A DNA stretch of 64,000 bases. Origin: Calcarisporiella thermophila CBS 279.70 (taxonomy: Eukaryota > Calcarisporiellomycota). Position numbers and translations under genes: made by a program. Shown here piece after piece: positions 37,032 to 48,042 of the stretch; the stretch's first letter is position 1; the number at the start of each line of letters is the position of its first letter. The stretch covers positions 721,328-785,327 of the forward strand of contig NW_027192191.1 of the NCBI RefSeq assembly GCF_041956535.1. The letters run 5' to 3'. Under the pieces are notes generated by a model, which did not search any database, was not told the DNA's origin, and was given only the letters and a program-made list of their open reading frames with translations.

Positions 37032-38169
37032 CTACAACTTGGGCTCGAAATCAAGAAGCTTCACGCCTAACAACATTTCGAGCTTTTCTAGAGCTTCTAA
37101 CTCCCGCCCAAGTGTCACTCCTTTATGCAAGTATAACAATGTCACTATTAATTGAAAATACAGGTTTTTCGAATAAAATTACTCACGAATAGTTTGCATC
37201 CCAAGTTCACGGGCAGCTTTAAGATTCCTATTAACGAAAGTAGAACTATTTAATGCTCATCTATCACTATCATGAATAAAAGGTACCTATTACATTCCGA
37301 TATCATCCAGGAATACCACCTCAGAAGGTAGAAGATTCAGGGCTTTGCATGCGTGTAAATAAAAATCGGGGCTAGGTTTTCTAGAAAAATATTTCACCCG
37401 ATGTTAAATCACATATTTGAAATGTGCAAGGCACCAAGATAGATTTAGTGTATTCGGCATACCTTAATCCAACTACTGAAGATTCGAAGTAGGCATCAAA
37501 ATTTGCTTTCAACGATTTTTCATGCGACACGTTTGTTAGAGGGTAGTTATTGGTTAGGGCGGCAACCTTGAATCCTTTTTCTCTTAGCCTCCTAATAGCA
37601 CTTAAATAACCTGGATTTATCCGTAGAGCCTCCCTCATCATCTGGGTAAATAGCTCCTCTCCGTCAATATGGATTTTTTCAGGAATGGTCACATTTCTAA
37701 GATTCCTTCGCTGAGCGTAAACACGGTAGTAATCCACATTAGCAGGATCAGATAATTCAGCACCAAAGAGAGAATAAAACTCTTCGAGTTGAAGTTCGCC
37801 CCGTTCCAAGCGCTAGTGGATGAGTGAGTCAATCTAAAATGAATTGCTGAAAATAAAAAAAAAAATGTAAATTCATACTTGGAAAGCACCATTTTCGCGC
37901 GAAGCTCTTAAAATTCACAAGAAATAAAACGAATAGGTATGAGAAACAAAGAACAAGAATCAATGATATAAGTATACTGAATCACTTACATCGCGACATT
38001 AATATAATTCTTAGGCAATCCATATTTCGTTTCATATCTTTTATATTAGTCGTTAGCTTTTAAACCTAACCATGCTTATCAAAAGTCATCAAGTATACTT
38101 TGCAATCCCTGTGAACGGCGAGCCACAAACCACGCCTCCAATGTCGAATATAACTGCTTTGATATTCAT
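37032..38169 (-). CDS. HAD-superfamily hydrolase (ACAD10/epoxide hydrolase N-terminal type)
   Basis: Seven exons, 38169-38099, 38037-37990, 37906-37879, 37812-37463, 37380-37294, 37227-37187, 37120-37032, give 237 residues. HAD motif I is IFDIGGVV (first Asp as nucleophile; the second is replaced by Gly, as in the ACAD10 and sEH N-domain group), motif II is AALTNNY, motif III falls at RKPSPDFY and motif IV at VVFLDDIG. The end TLGRELEALEKLEMLLGVKL is typical of the group. These enzymes hydrolyse phosphate esters or act as dehalogenase-like phosphatases; the substrate is unknown. Small exons of 28, 41 and 48 nt are supported by phase. Confidence 0.88.
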
Positions 38170-38593
38170 TATTTCCTCTAACAATGTATATGATGGTTCT
38201 GACTGTTCTTCAGAACTAGGTATCGACTTTAGAGACTGAATCCTCGTGAAAGAAATCATGCGTGACTTTTTTTTCTCAAGACAGATTTCATTTATTCGAT
38301 CGTTCATATGAGAAGCTGAATTGTGCGGCAGAATTAAGAGATAGGTAGCCACAGGGAGCTTCGTTCTTTCATTAATAAATTACAATGGCAAATTGTCATT
38401 TAACATCTCATCAAACTTGAGTTCTCATTTTGACCCGAGCGCGAAATATTAATCCTTTTTTTTTTTTACTTTTGAGCATATAAATATTACAAATAATATA
38501 GAACAATAAGCCGCTATACTAGGAAAAGGCATTAACTTTTGCACCGTCCGTCACGAGGATCAATTTAAATGGAAAGGCTATAACCAAAATATT
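38170..38593. other. spacer between HAD gene and G-alpha gene
   Basis: Tandem minus-strand genes; this holds the HAD gene promoter and the G-alpha 3' flank, with an AT-rich run and T10 near 38457. An in-frame extension of the HAD gene start into 38352 exists but is not family-like. Confidence 0.5.
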
Positions 38594-39912
38594 TTACAAA
38601 AGGCCACACTCACGCAGAGCGGACTGGATCAGAATGTCGTTAACGGCATTCATAATACCTCTCACCTGTTGAGTATCAGTTGCACATGTAAAGTGGGCGT
38701 AAATCTTTATACATAAATGATAAGGAGACAGATTTGGTGAATTGGTTCTATCCTTTAGAACTTACCTGCTTGCTCTCCGATTGATTTTCAGCAGCAAATT
38801 TATTCAGGAGATAGTCGCACGCTTGATCGTAGTCAGCTCCTCCAACATAATCGGGAAAAGAATTACTAAGAGGCGTGGCCTGAAGTTTCTCCCGGAAAAG
38901 ATCGATTTTATTCAAGAAGAGTATGATGGACGTATGGACAAACCACCTAAATAAGGATGGGTTAATTGTCCAGAGCTATTCTTTAAGTCGAAAGCGCTTA
39001 TTACCTTGAATTACAGATGGATCCAAAGAGAGTTAGTGATTCGGTCATACGATTTGCACTTTCGTCCTCTCGAAGACGCTGATCATATTCTGACAAGGCA
39101 ACCAGAAAAATAACAGCTGATACATTTTCGAAACAGTGGATCCATTTCTTGCGCTCTGACCGCTGACCACCGACATCGAACACGCGATAAACAATATCAC
39201 GCACGTGGAAGGTTGCCTCCGTAATCCCTGTGGTTTTGACGCGCGACCGAAGAACATCTTGATCAGTTGGAATGTAGTTGGGCTGAGCAATCCGGTCAAT
39301 CGAATCAAAATAACTATTAAAACACGCATCCCATGGATAAATAAACCTAAAATTATCTACACTATTAGCTATTGAACTCACTATCTTGCGGAATCATTTA
39401 ATTGGTATTCGCGACTTCTCCTCTGGCACTCTCGTACCATAGGATCCCACCATAATTCTCTAATGGCTAGCGCAATTTCTGGTGGCATTGTCTCATACTC
39501 CATCTGATACATTTCAGCAGAAAGTATTACATTGGCATGCACTTTATTCGCGGGATTGGCAAGAGTTAGACCCATGTCCTGCATGGCTTCAAGGATGACC
39601 CGCATAGACTGGCATGTATTGATAAATATAATCTCGCGGAAACTTTCACGCTCTTCACGCGAATAGCTTCCCTCATTGATTAGCTTAAACTGCTTAAGTA
39701 TAGTGGATTTTCCGCTTTCCCCAGCACCTATCAATTTAGTAGCAAAACTGTATGAATCGAAAGTCAACATCAACTCATTCAATTTGATGTTTACCAAGTA
39801 GAAGCAATTTCACTTCATTATTCATTTTGACTCGGTCGCGTCGCAACTGATTCTCGATCTCATTGTTGCGGCGGTTTTTCTTTTTCAACTCAGAACTCAG
39901 ACAACAACCCAT
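38594..39912 (-). CDS. heterotrimeric G-protein alpha subunit
   Basis: Exons 39912-39795, 39727-39382, 39313-39005, 38946-38766, 38704-38594 give 354 residues, the standard length. MGCC at the start gives a myristoylation Gly and palmitoylation Cys. GTP-binding motifs are present: [13 protein letters not shown], switch I Arg in [31 protein letters not shown] and TCATDT. It ends RECGLL with Cys at -4, as in Gi-like and fungal group I subunits. It relays signals from seven-helix receptors at the plasma membrane in mating, nutrient or growth responses. The receptor at the left end of the window could in principle couple to such a protein; nothing in the sequence shows a direct link. Confidence 0.96.
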
Positions 39913-40840
39913 TTTAGAGAGGAATCGTAAGAATAAATAAAATGATATATAAACTGCAGCAAATAGAATGGAAACAAACAGTGGATGAAAACGAATGAAT
40001 GGAGGAAGTTATTCGTAATATATAAGAGGAGATATTTTTAAAAGTGGTGGCAAAGCAATGAATTAAACAGGTCGAAATTTAACCAGTTTATTAGGGTGAA
40101 AGAGCTCGGATTGGATTTTCGATCTGCCACAGTTGGGCAATACTACAGAATCAGACAAATCTCGAGAACTATAGGATAAAATAGGCAAGTCCACCTCGAA
40201 AGCTTTTTCACCCATGAAAGGAATGCAGGAAATCGTGGGCAATGAGCAAATTTACTTGGTTCTTACAACGGGGCTGATATGCAAATATGAAATAGATGAT
40301 GCATCCGGAGAATATACAACGAATTTATTTTTCAGGAACGTAAGAAACTCGGACTTTCCAAGAAAAGAAACATAAAACAATTAAGGTAATTAAGCTTGCA
40401 AATTAATACTGTCAATTGCGCAGATATTGTATTGAAATGTCACCCGGTGGTCTAATTTCCCTCGCACTAACACAATATTTGATATAATAAAATTCACCGG
40501 GAGTCTTTTTCTACCAGATAAATAAAAGCAAGCACGACATCCTCATGAATCTTGATTTTATTTTATGCACAATATTTTTTGTAAAATTAAACAGGTCACC
40601 ATAATAAGAATTATTGTTATAACCCATTGATGATCATCCGTTACCCACTTAATCAAATTAATGGCGGTTGATTAACAGTCGAAGCTCTTTCAGACTTCAA
40701 ATAATCAAGATTTTCAAAACATAATTATGATAGATTGCAAAACGATTAAACTTCATAATATAAAAATATTAAATATGAACAATAATCCAGCCTCTATATA
40801 TGAGCACACAAACTAATGCATAATATGTCGATTATTCCAT
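39913..40840. other. intergenic
   Basis: 5' flank of the G-alpha gene and 3' flank of the orphan membrane protein gene; AT-rich, no gene seen. Confidence 0.5.
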
Positions 40841-42631
40841 TCAATTATACCAGGAACCGCGCGCTGATCCATCGGCGGTCAACCCAACCTCTATGCCTTT
40901 TTGGATGAATTCATCCTGTGCATCATGGAGCGTCCAATCTCCCTGTCTATCGCCTCTGAGATCTCGCAGCTCTTTTATAGATTGCACCCACTGTAAAATA
41001 TCCTCCTTCGAATAGACCGTCCATTTGGCTTCCTCTAGTAACTGCCGTAATCGGGCAGGATGAATTGCCGCTCCACAATACGTGTTTCTCCAGCAGATCG
41101 TAAGAAGCAGCCAGCCAAAGATTTCTTCTTGGAAGGGAAGAGGCAGATCCCACTGCTCGACCCATAAGGGAATCTCAAAAGCAGCCCAGTTCTCCGCACT
41201 CCAACGGTGAAAATGATCGAAGAGGTCAAGGTGCGTGCGAGTAGAGCCAAACCGTCTCAGTGGCTTAATATTTCCTAATGCAGCAAGCAACAAATAACGT
41301 ATCCCTGTCGCCAAAAGATTTCCCCAGGCAATCGCGGTAGCTCCTGTAGATTCCGTTGCAGCCCATAATGAAATAGCAAGTCCAGCAGCACCAAAAGTCC
41401 AACCAACAATGACGATCAACCAAGCCAAAGGTAAGCGGACACGCAAAGCTCTGATGCCTGGGGACAATGCAGCATGATTACAATGCCACCATCGACTAAT
41501 CTTGCCAGTCGCCTTCGATCGTGCAATAGCCAAGCCAGTAGCACCTCGAGTTGGTATAAGCAGGTTATTTGTCGATTGCAACACGACAGCCGCTTTCCTG
41601 TTAGGTTGAGCTGTGTATAAGAATTCCGACAGATCAGCCACCAACAAGGGTGTGGGCAGCGTCTCCAAAGCAACCCAACAGGCAAGCCCGACTCCGAAGG
41701 AAAGCAGCACAGAACCAACCCCAACGGCCCATAAAGGACCACTACTAATAATTAGTGCTAATATCCAGACTATGATGCCTTGAAGACAAGCCCAAAAGGC
41801 AACCCAACTTCCACCGATGAAAACATGGACTGCGGCAGCGGATATGACAGTTTTCTTACTCCTGGCTTTTCCAGAACGCAGTTGCATCCACCACCTCTCG
41901 TGGCTATATGTCCAAGAGTCTAGAGAAGACGAACGTACAGACCTGGATGGATCGGCCAATGGCCTCACAGTCCATTTTTCTCCGTCCCAAGTCACACTTT
42001 CCCAAGTTAATTCAGCTTCCGAATGGGCCATGCCAAGATCCCAGTATAGGCGGGCGCCAGCCATGTCGATAGCATAGGCAGGACAGTTTGAAGCAAGAAG
42101 GTGTATCTGAGCCAATTCAGCACCAATATTCCCAAGCACTCCGAGGCCAACCCTCAACTGCCATCCACCTCCAAGTGTAGCTCCACAAAGAAGCGTTCCA
42201 ATATACGCGTTTAGCACATTGTAACTTGCTCTTTTCACAAAGCTATTTCCTAGTGCTCCTACGATAGGAGCAATCCAGCTTGCACGGTCAATAATCGGGC
42301 CAGGAACATTACCATCAGCTGCCAGAGACATTTTGGGTATCTGGGCAGCAAACAACGTTTGAATCGCTACTTGCCACCAATTTGTTAAGCCAATAAAGGA
42401 AGAAACTGGAAAACTATCATGAGAAGGATGACTCGAAATGTTAGGACTGGTAGCATAATGTGTTATGAATCTAATTAGTTCAGAGAATTGTGCAGCATCC
42501 ATTGCTATTTCCTTGCGCACCGACCCCATAACCAGCGTCCTTTTCTTTTTTTCTGCACTCGAATTGCGGGAGCGAGAAAACAAGGACAATAATAAACGCC
42601 AACGCAAATTGAAACATGATGGGCTGCTCAT
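40841..42631 (-). CDS. orphan polytopic membrane protein
   Basis: A single open exon of up to 596 codons. In-frame starts at 42631, 42529 (MGSVRKE) and 42502 (MDAAQFS); the last gives the most natural N-terminus. Hydrophobic segments lie around WIAPIVGALGNSF, LCGATLGGGWQLRVGLGVLG, FIGGSWVAFWACLQGIIVW, GVGSVLLSFGVGLACW, LAWLIVIVGWTFGAAGLAIS and YLLLAALGNI, so about seven or eight helices. A Trp-rich soluble part precedes helix 3, with LTWESVTWDGEKWTVRPL, and a charged C-terminal domain is Trp-rich too (EEAKWTVYSKEDILQW). No transporter or enzyme motif is recognised. The long intronless frame and high Trp/Ala content support it as real. Confidence 0.72.
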   Translation of the reverse strand: MSSPSCFNLRWRLLLSLFSRSRNSSAEKKKRTLVMGSVRKEIAMDAAQFSELIRFITHYATSPNISSHPSHDSFPVSSFIGLTNWWQVAIQTLFAAQIPKMSLAADGNVPGPIIDRASWIAPIVGALGNSFVKRASYNVLNAYIGTLLCGATLGGGWQLRVGLGVLGNIGAELAQIHLLASNCPAYAIDMAGARLYWDLGMAHSEAELTWESVTWDGEKWTVRPLADPSRSVRSSSLDSWTYSHERWWMQLRSGKARSKKTVISAAAVHVFIGGSWVAFWACLQGIIVWILALIISSGPLWAVGVGSVLLSFGVGLACWVALETLPTPLLVADLSEFLYTAQPNRKAAVVLQSTNNLLIPTRGATGLAIARSKATGKISRWWHCNHAALSPGIRALRVRLPLAWLIVIVGWTFGAAGLAISLWAATESTGATAIAWGNLLATGIRYLLLAALGNIKPLRRFGSTRTHLDLFDHFHRWSAENWAAFEIPLWVEQWDLPLPFQEEIFGWLLLTICWRNTYCGAAIHPARLRQLLEEAKWTVYSKEDILQWVQSIKELRDLRGDRQGDWTLHDAQDEFIQKGIEVGLTADGSARGSWYN

Positions 42632-43810
42632 ATAATTTCTTCAATTTTGCAACTGAATAATAGGAAAAGAACGAATGTCGCTTTCTTTTATTCTTACATA
42701 AAGCACGTGTTACGTACAGTCTCTCAGGAGAATAGAGTTTGTAAAATTTTAACAAGTGAGATAAGGAGGGACGAACTTGAATAGCCACTGGGCTTGTAGA
42801 ATATTCTCGGGTACTATATCAATACTGATCACACCAAGCCCAAGCAAACCACAAGTACATCTGCATGTGTCTTCTTTTGCCGAGCCTTAACTTTAAGGTT
42901 GGTTCCGTGAGGAAATTTTTCTAGATTGAAATTCAGGTATATATATTTTATCCAATGCCTAAAGATGATAGAGCTAGATATGCGATACGTTTATATGTAC
43001 AAAGGACCACAAAAATTCATATATAGGAGATATAAATATTTATTTTAGCAACCTCCAAGGAGTAAATATCCTTACTAAACATATAGTTCTCATTCCTTTT
43101 TTATTGTAGCACCCAGCTCAGGGTAATAACTAAAGTTAGGTTAAACTTCGATTGAACGGTTGATACATTTTAGTTTTAATTTCACTCCTACATCTTTCAG
43201 GTATAGATATAGTATTTTATCCAAGATATGTTTCTGCTACTTCAAATATAAGCGAAACTTGTTTAAATGTAATAAGTTTTTAATTGTAGCCTAATGTGAA
43301 GAGTTTTCCATTAACGTGTAATAGCAGGAATAATAGAAGTTTAAAAGAAGTGCCAATTTAAATTTCGTACATCAAAATTATACTTGGCGAAAATGAAAAA
43401 AAAAAGCGAAAAAGAAAACAACGCATTCCTTTGGCCACAGGCGATGGAATGTTTTATAATAAAAGCCAATAAATTGTTGTGCTTGAGATGATTTTTCAAG
43501 TACTTAGTGCCAATTGACCACATCCTTGGCTTGTTTACTTTCTTGATGCCTTTGTTTTCATTTATATACGGTATTTTTAATAGCTTCTATGCGTTTCTAA
43601 CCGTCCTCTTACGCTTGTGATGACCTACTGCCAGCATATTCCTGGATTAGCTGCTTCTCCTTTGCATTGAGTTCCGATCAAGTCCAAGAAGTAAAGGAAT
43701 AGGAATTTAGATCCCCAACTATGCTGATGCAAAACTCTTCTTCAATCTGTGGCGCGACGAAAAACATATCTCAGCCAATGTAAATTAAGGTTAGCTTGAA
43801 ATAATCAAAA
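42632..43810. other. AT-rich intergenic
   Basis: Divergent promoters of the orphan membrane protein and the caspase-family gene. Strongly AT-rich with no coding exon seen. Confidence 0.5.
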
Positions 43811-44908
43811 ATGTTTCCATCTCTTCGTCTTCTCCTGAACGAAACTTACTCCATTCTCGCACACGTAGATATCCACATGTACTTTGAAAATGCTTATGCG
43901 CTTCTTATAGGGACAGGTGCTAATGATAATGGCGATGTTGACCCTGAATATGAAAGCTTTATAGAGGATGCTAAATGGCTTAAAGATATATTAACAGATG
44001 AATCGCGTTGTGCTTATCCTCCCGGCAATGTGCATCTCATTTTGGGTAGGGAAGCAACAAGGAAAAATATAATTCTTGGATTAGAGAGACTGGCTTCAAC
44101 GTCAAATGAGGATTCGACGGTCCTAGTATTATTTTCGGGGCATGGGTTCCGGAAAGGTTCCAATCAAACTTATTTAGTTCCCACTGGAATGCGCTCCAAT
44201 GACAATCCCGAACAGTGTGCGATTTCTGGTGATGTATTCTATAATCTCATTAAATCCATACCAAGTAAAAAAATATTACTTCTACTGAATTGCTGCTATG
44301 CCGGTGGAGTTATTCCTAATTTGCTACGATCTGAAGGTGAACTAGCTCTTGGTAATACACCACTTACTGAAGGGCAAATTGCCCAGCTCAGGGATGGTAA
44401 GGGCTTTGCTGTTTTGTCGTCCTCGCATCCAAATGAAATAACTAAAACGGGTAGACCCGGCGGAGAGCATGGCTCTCTATCGTCAAAATCATACAGTGTT
44501 TTTGTGATGGGTGTCATTGCGGCCTTATCTGGATGGAATCAGAAGTCTGACGAGAACTGTGTCCGTGTCTTGGATCTGATTACTGCATGCAAAGAATATG
44601 TGAAGGAAAAATCGAAGGGAAAGCAGAACCCTTATGCGGATTTCCATCACCTCGATAATTTTCCTGTTTCTTACTTCAGTGATTACAAAGAAAAACGCAA
44701 GAGAACAAGGTGGTTCCTTGGTATGGACAGAGACTTCATTATCGATAGTGATAGTGATAGTGATAACAGTGAAGAAGAGGATATGCCTATGACCACCTCG
44801 CATGTTTCTCAGGTGGCTAGAACCAGAAACGCCCATGCGACAAATGGCGGCGTTGTCATATCTGGAAACTTTAATATGAATAACGGAAGAGTCCACTTCG
44901 GACGATAA
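43811..44908 (+). CDS. caspase-family (C14) protease with a Gly/Asn-rich C-terminal motif
   Basis: Single exon, up to 365 residues; a second in-frame Met at 43877 (MYFENAYALLIG) is the more likely start because the caspase fold begins ALLIGTGAND. The catalytic dyad is clear: His in VLVLFSGHGF and Cys in ILLLLNCCYAGG. A substrate-pocket loop with GFAVLSSSHPNE follows. After the protease domain comes a basic stretch (KEKRKRTRW), an acidic Asp/Ser repeat (near residue 314-325) and a tail ending VVISGNFNMNNGRVHFGR. Metacaspase-like enzymes act in stress and cell death. The tail recalls short amyloid-type signalling motifs placed at the ends of NLR-linked effectors; that is a pattern judgement only. 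The Asp/Ser tract is coded by a GATAGT repeat at 44744-44764. Confidence 0.86.
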   Translation: MFPSLRLLLNETYSILAHVDIHMYFENAYALLIGTGANDNGDVDPEYESFIEDAKWLKDILTDESRCAYPPGNVHLILGREATRKNIILGLERLASTSNEDSTVLVLFSGHGFRKGSNQTYLVPTGMRSNDNPEQCAISGDVFYNLIKSIPSKKILLLLNCCYAGGVIPNLLRSEGELALGNTPLTEGQIAQLRDGKGFAVLSSSHPNEITKTGRPGGEHGSLSSKSYSVFVMGVIAALSGWNQKSDENCVRVLDLITACKEYVKEKSKGKQNPYADFHHLDNFPVSYFSDYKEKRKRTRWFLGMDRDFIIDSDSDSDNSEEEDMPMTTSHVSQVARTRNAHATNGGVVISGNFNMNNGRVHFGR

Positions 44909-46162
44909 ATCTCACATCAAATTAATTTGTTAGTTAACCAGCATCAGAAAAAGGGTTCGGGTCGGAGGTCGAACATATAAGTAAGAATATGGAGAAATAT
45001 ATAATATATAATTCAGTTTTCTATGAATAAACCTATTGACCTGTCCACTTTGGTTTCTTGGTCATTTTTGGACAATCTATGCTCACATTTATCTCTAAAA
45101 ATGGATCAATGCAATGAGAGCTGAAGAGTATTCCATTATAAGCTCATACCTTGCGTTGTTAAATCTGACCTCTCTAAACTAGTTCAAGATTATGTAAAGA
45201 GCGATCGAGTTGCGCAACATAAACTACTCACATATTGGTGCTATGTCATTGCATAAACCGTTTGGATGGGTTTATGTTAACAAAATGCACAAGGTATTCA
45301 ATCTCCTCTTCCTCCGAAAATGTCCAGACCATCAAGACTACTTAACTTTTACACTTAGCCATTGCGGAAAACTGTTCTATATAGTATGTTCATGCAGAAT
45401 ATCTAGATTTATAGACCGACTATTTGCCCTAGATCAGCTTGTCCTCCATATATTTTCCCGTGATTTTCATGAGCTAAAACTTGTTATTATTAATTGTATT
45501 CTGTATTTTGATGAAGTGCAGGATAACTATATGCCTATCTCTTTCAGCTAATAACTCAAATTGATTGAGAAGGGGCTGCTCTTGGCTGGGTAGCTTTTAG
45601 ACAAACGAAACAAGGGAAAAACAAAATGTGGGAGGTTCAAAAACTTTATTGAGTGGTCGTTTACGCGGGCTCACTCTCATCGTCGTTCGATAAGGCTGCA
45701 CCCGGTGAACCTTATTAAATGCTGCGCCCCATTCACCTGAATGCCCCATTTTTAGCCTCCAACAGATGACGCAACCATTAAAGCAGTTGAAATGGCCAAC
45801 CAGATTGGTTATTAGCCCCATCAGTTATTTTTTTTTTTGCGCAGGGGTGGCTTTTTGAAATCTTTCGCCCTTTTATCCTTTTTCTTTTTTGTTCTTTGTC
45901 TCTTTCCTCAAGCCTCTCGTCTCTCGCCGCAGCTTTACCTTTTCCTCTGTTACTGTCTTTTTTTTCATATATCCTCGTTAACGCGACACCACCGACTTTC
46001 GCATTAACGTCTAGTATATACTTGAGCGTTTTTACTCAATATCCGCACCCATTAGCATACTTTGCTTGCTTTTGCATTATTCTCGACCGGGTCTTGCCCC
46101 CCTCTTAACGTCTCTGACTCATTACATTTGATCACTCCGCATTATCTTCTAATTAGCACACC
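44909..46162. other. intergenic with long promoter of the C2H2 gene
   Basis: An open stretch at 45210-45551 (113 codons) reads as hydrophobic and Cys-rich protein without a recognisable domain and without supporting splice structure; it was not called as a gene. From 45830 the DNA becomes pyrimidine-rich, as in a fungal promoter. Confidence 0.45.
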
Positions 46163-47671
46163 ATGGAGACCTCGAATGCCAATGAATCAACGAAAGCCAC
46201 GGAAAACGAAAAATCACTCATGGAGGACGAGGAAGACAAACAAGTATTTGCTAAATCGGATGCTCTAAAAGATAACAAAGGTAGCCTAAATGACAAAGAG
46301 AATTCCACTCCACCAGTAACCACCGAAAATGGTGAGAAATCACAGTCCGAGGACAAAGCCAGGGGGACCCATCAGGATCTCACCGAGCAAGCCGCTGCAG
46401 CCACTGCCCTCCAGCTTTTGGGTCTAGCAACAAAGTCAGACGAGCACTCTCATGGCGATCGGCCCTCCACTGATGGTGGTCAGCTGTCAGCATCACAAAC
46501 GCCTGGCCTGGCCGAGCAGAATGGAGCAGAGTCAAACAACGCTGGGAACACATCGGGAACGGGTGATAATGCCAACAATTCTCAAAAACGCTCACACGAG
46601 CAGATGGATTCGGATGAACCATCCCAAACTTCAACGGCACCAACGAACCAAGATGAGAGCGTTCTCCAGCTGCATTCCGAGGGTGGCCTCACCTTCACGC
46701 GTGAGGAAATTGCAGCTGGTCTTGCTGAACTCTCCGCGCTTCATTCAGCGGATCTGGGAACCTCAACCACCCTTGTTTCTGCTTCGGCTGACGAAAAGAT
46801 CGAAACAGACCCCGCCACCTCCATCCCCGTTAAGCGACGGAAGCCAACATACGATATGAGTATCATCTCGACCACACCCATTACAGTTACCGGAAGCGAT
46901 GGGCAGAACATTCAGATGTACCAATGCCTGTATCCCGGATGTGGAAAGCAGTTTGCCAGACTCTATAATTTAAAATCCCATACCCGCACCCATATTGATG
47001 ACCGCCCATTCACGTGCGGAGTATGTTCACAATCCTTCTCGCGCAATCACGATTTAAAGGTATACCTCTATTTACACACCTAGCCCCAATCCTTCTCTCG
47101 TTGCTAAATACCTATTGTACTTTTTTAGCGCCATGTTAAAATACACGCGGGAGATAAACCCTATTTATGCCACGGATGTGGCAAATCCTTCTCTCGGCTC
47201 GACGCACTAAAACGTCACCAAGGAAATCAGAAAAACCGGAGCGGCTGTGCAGCGGTAGCTTCGATGCAGTCGATAGAACAGCAACAGCAACAACACCAGG
47301 TTCAACCGTCTCATGCGTCTGCGGATCAGCACGGGCTCGATCACTCTCAATCAAATGAGACCCAACCAGAACTAAACCATCACGAACTTACACAAGAACA
47401 CCACCAGCTATTATTACAACAACTGGAGCAGATTGCCGCTAGTCAAGCGCGGCAACAGCAGCAACAACAGCATGGGCCCGAGCCGGAGCATGCTAACGGG
47501 CTTGCTTCGGCAGACCAAGCAAAAGAGCCCGGAACGGGGCCCCACAGTGACGTAGAAATGAAGCAAGATGTGGGGAAAGGGGTGGAGGAGCCAAAGACCA
47601 TGTTGGCGGATTCTACAATAGATAAGAACAAGGACATGAAATCGGATTCATTACAGGACGTGGAGGCTTAG
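46163..47671 (+). CDS. three-finger C2H2 transcription factor
   Basis: Exons 46163-47059 and 47129-47671 give 479 residues. A long acidic, Ser/Thr/Gln-rich N-terminus precedes a basic [10 protein letters not shown], then three consecutive fingers: [38 protein letters not shown] (the last RH is across the intron) and [19 protein letters not shown]. The finger set [10 protein letters not shown]...HDLKRH...DALKRHQ resembles Crz1-like calcineurin-responsive factors. The C-terminus is Gln-rich ([24 protein letters not shown]), a likely activation domain. No calcineurin docking motif (PxIxIT) was recognised, so the Crz1 link is only by fingers. Confidence 0.88.
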
Positions 47672-48042
47672 CACTGGTGATATCTTGGCCGGTGGCCACG
47701 CAAGAAAAATGTATACGGAAATAACATAGTAATTCCTTCTGTTTTTCTTTAATATATGTGTATGTTCTTACTATCGTTTTATGATTATATTGCGCGAGTA
47801 TTTTAAGTCACTTTCCCTTTTTTTTTAATATTTAGTATTTTTATTGAGTTTTTCTTTTTCTCTTTGCCAATTCACTTTTCTTTTCTTTTTCTTCTTTTTC
47901 TTTTCTCTTTTCTACTTTTCTTTTTTTTTTTTCCTTTGGTTTTTGAAAAATCACCTTTTTTGACTGTTAGTAAATCATTTCCACATACAACACGTCTTTG
48001 AGCATGAAAGAGAAATAGAAATAAATAGAGAATGAATGACCC
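47672..48042. other. polypyrimidine-rich 3' flank of two convergent genes
   Basis: Dominated by T/C tracts (47815-47940). Typical terminator/poly(A) surroundings; no gene. Confidence 0.55.

Noticed and set aside
42480-42788. 102-codon minus-strand frame at the 5' end of the orphan membrane protein
   Set aside because: Overlaps the start of the stronger frame in a different phase and has no motif.
45210-45551. 113-codon open frame after the caspase-family gene
   Set aside because: No recognisable domain, AT-rich composition and no splice or promoter support; kept as a note only.
47443-47637. Poly-Cys frame opposite the C2H2 factor's Gln tract
   Set aside because: Antisense of CAG/CAA repeats coding Gln.
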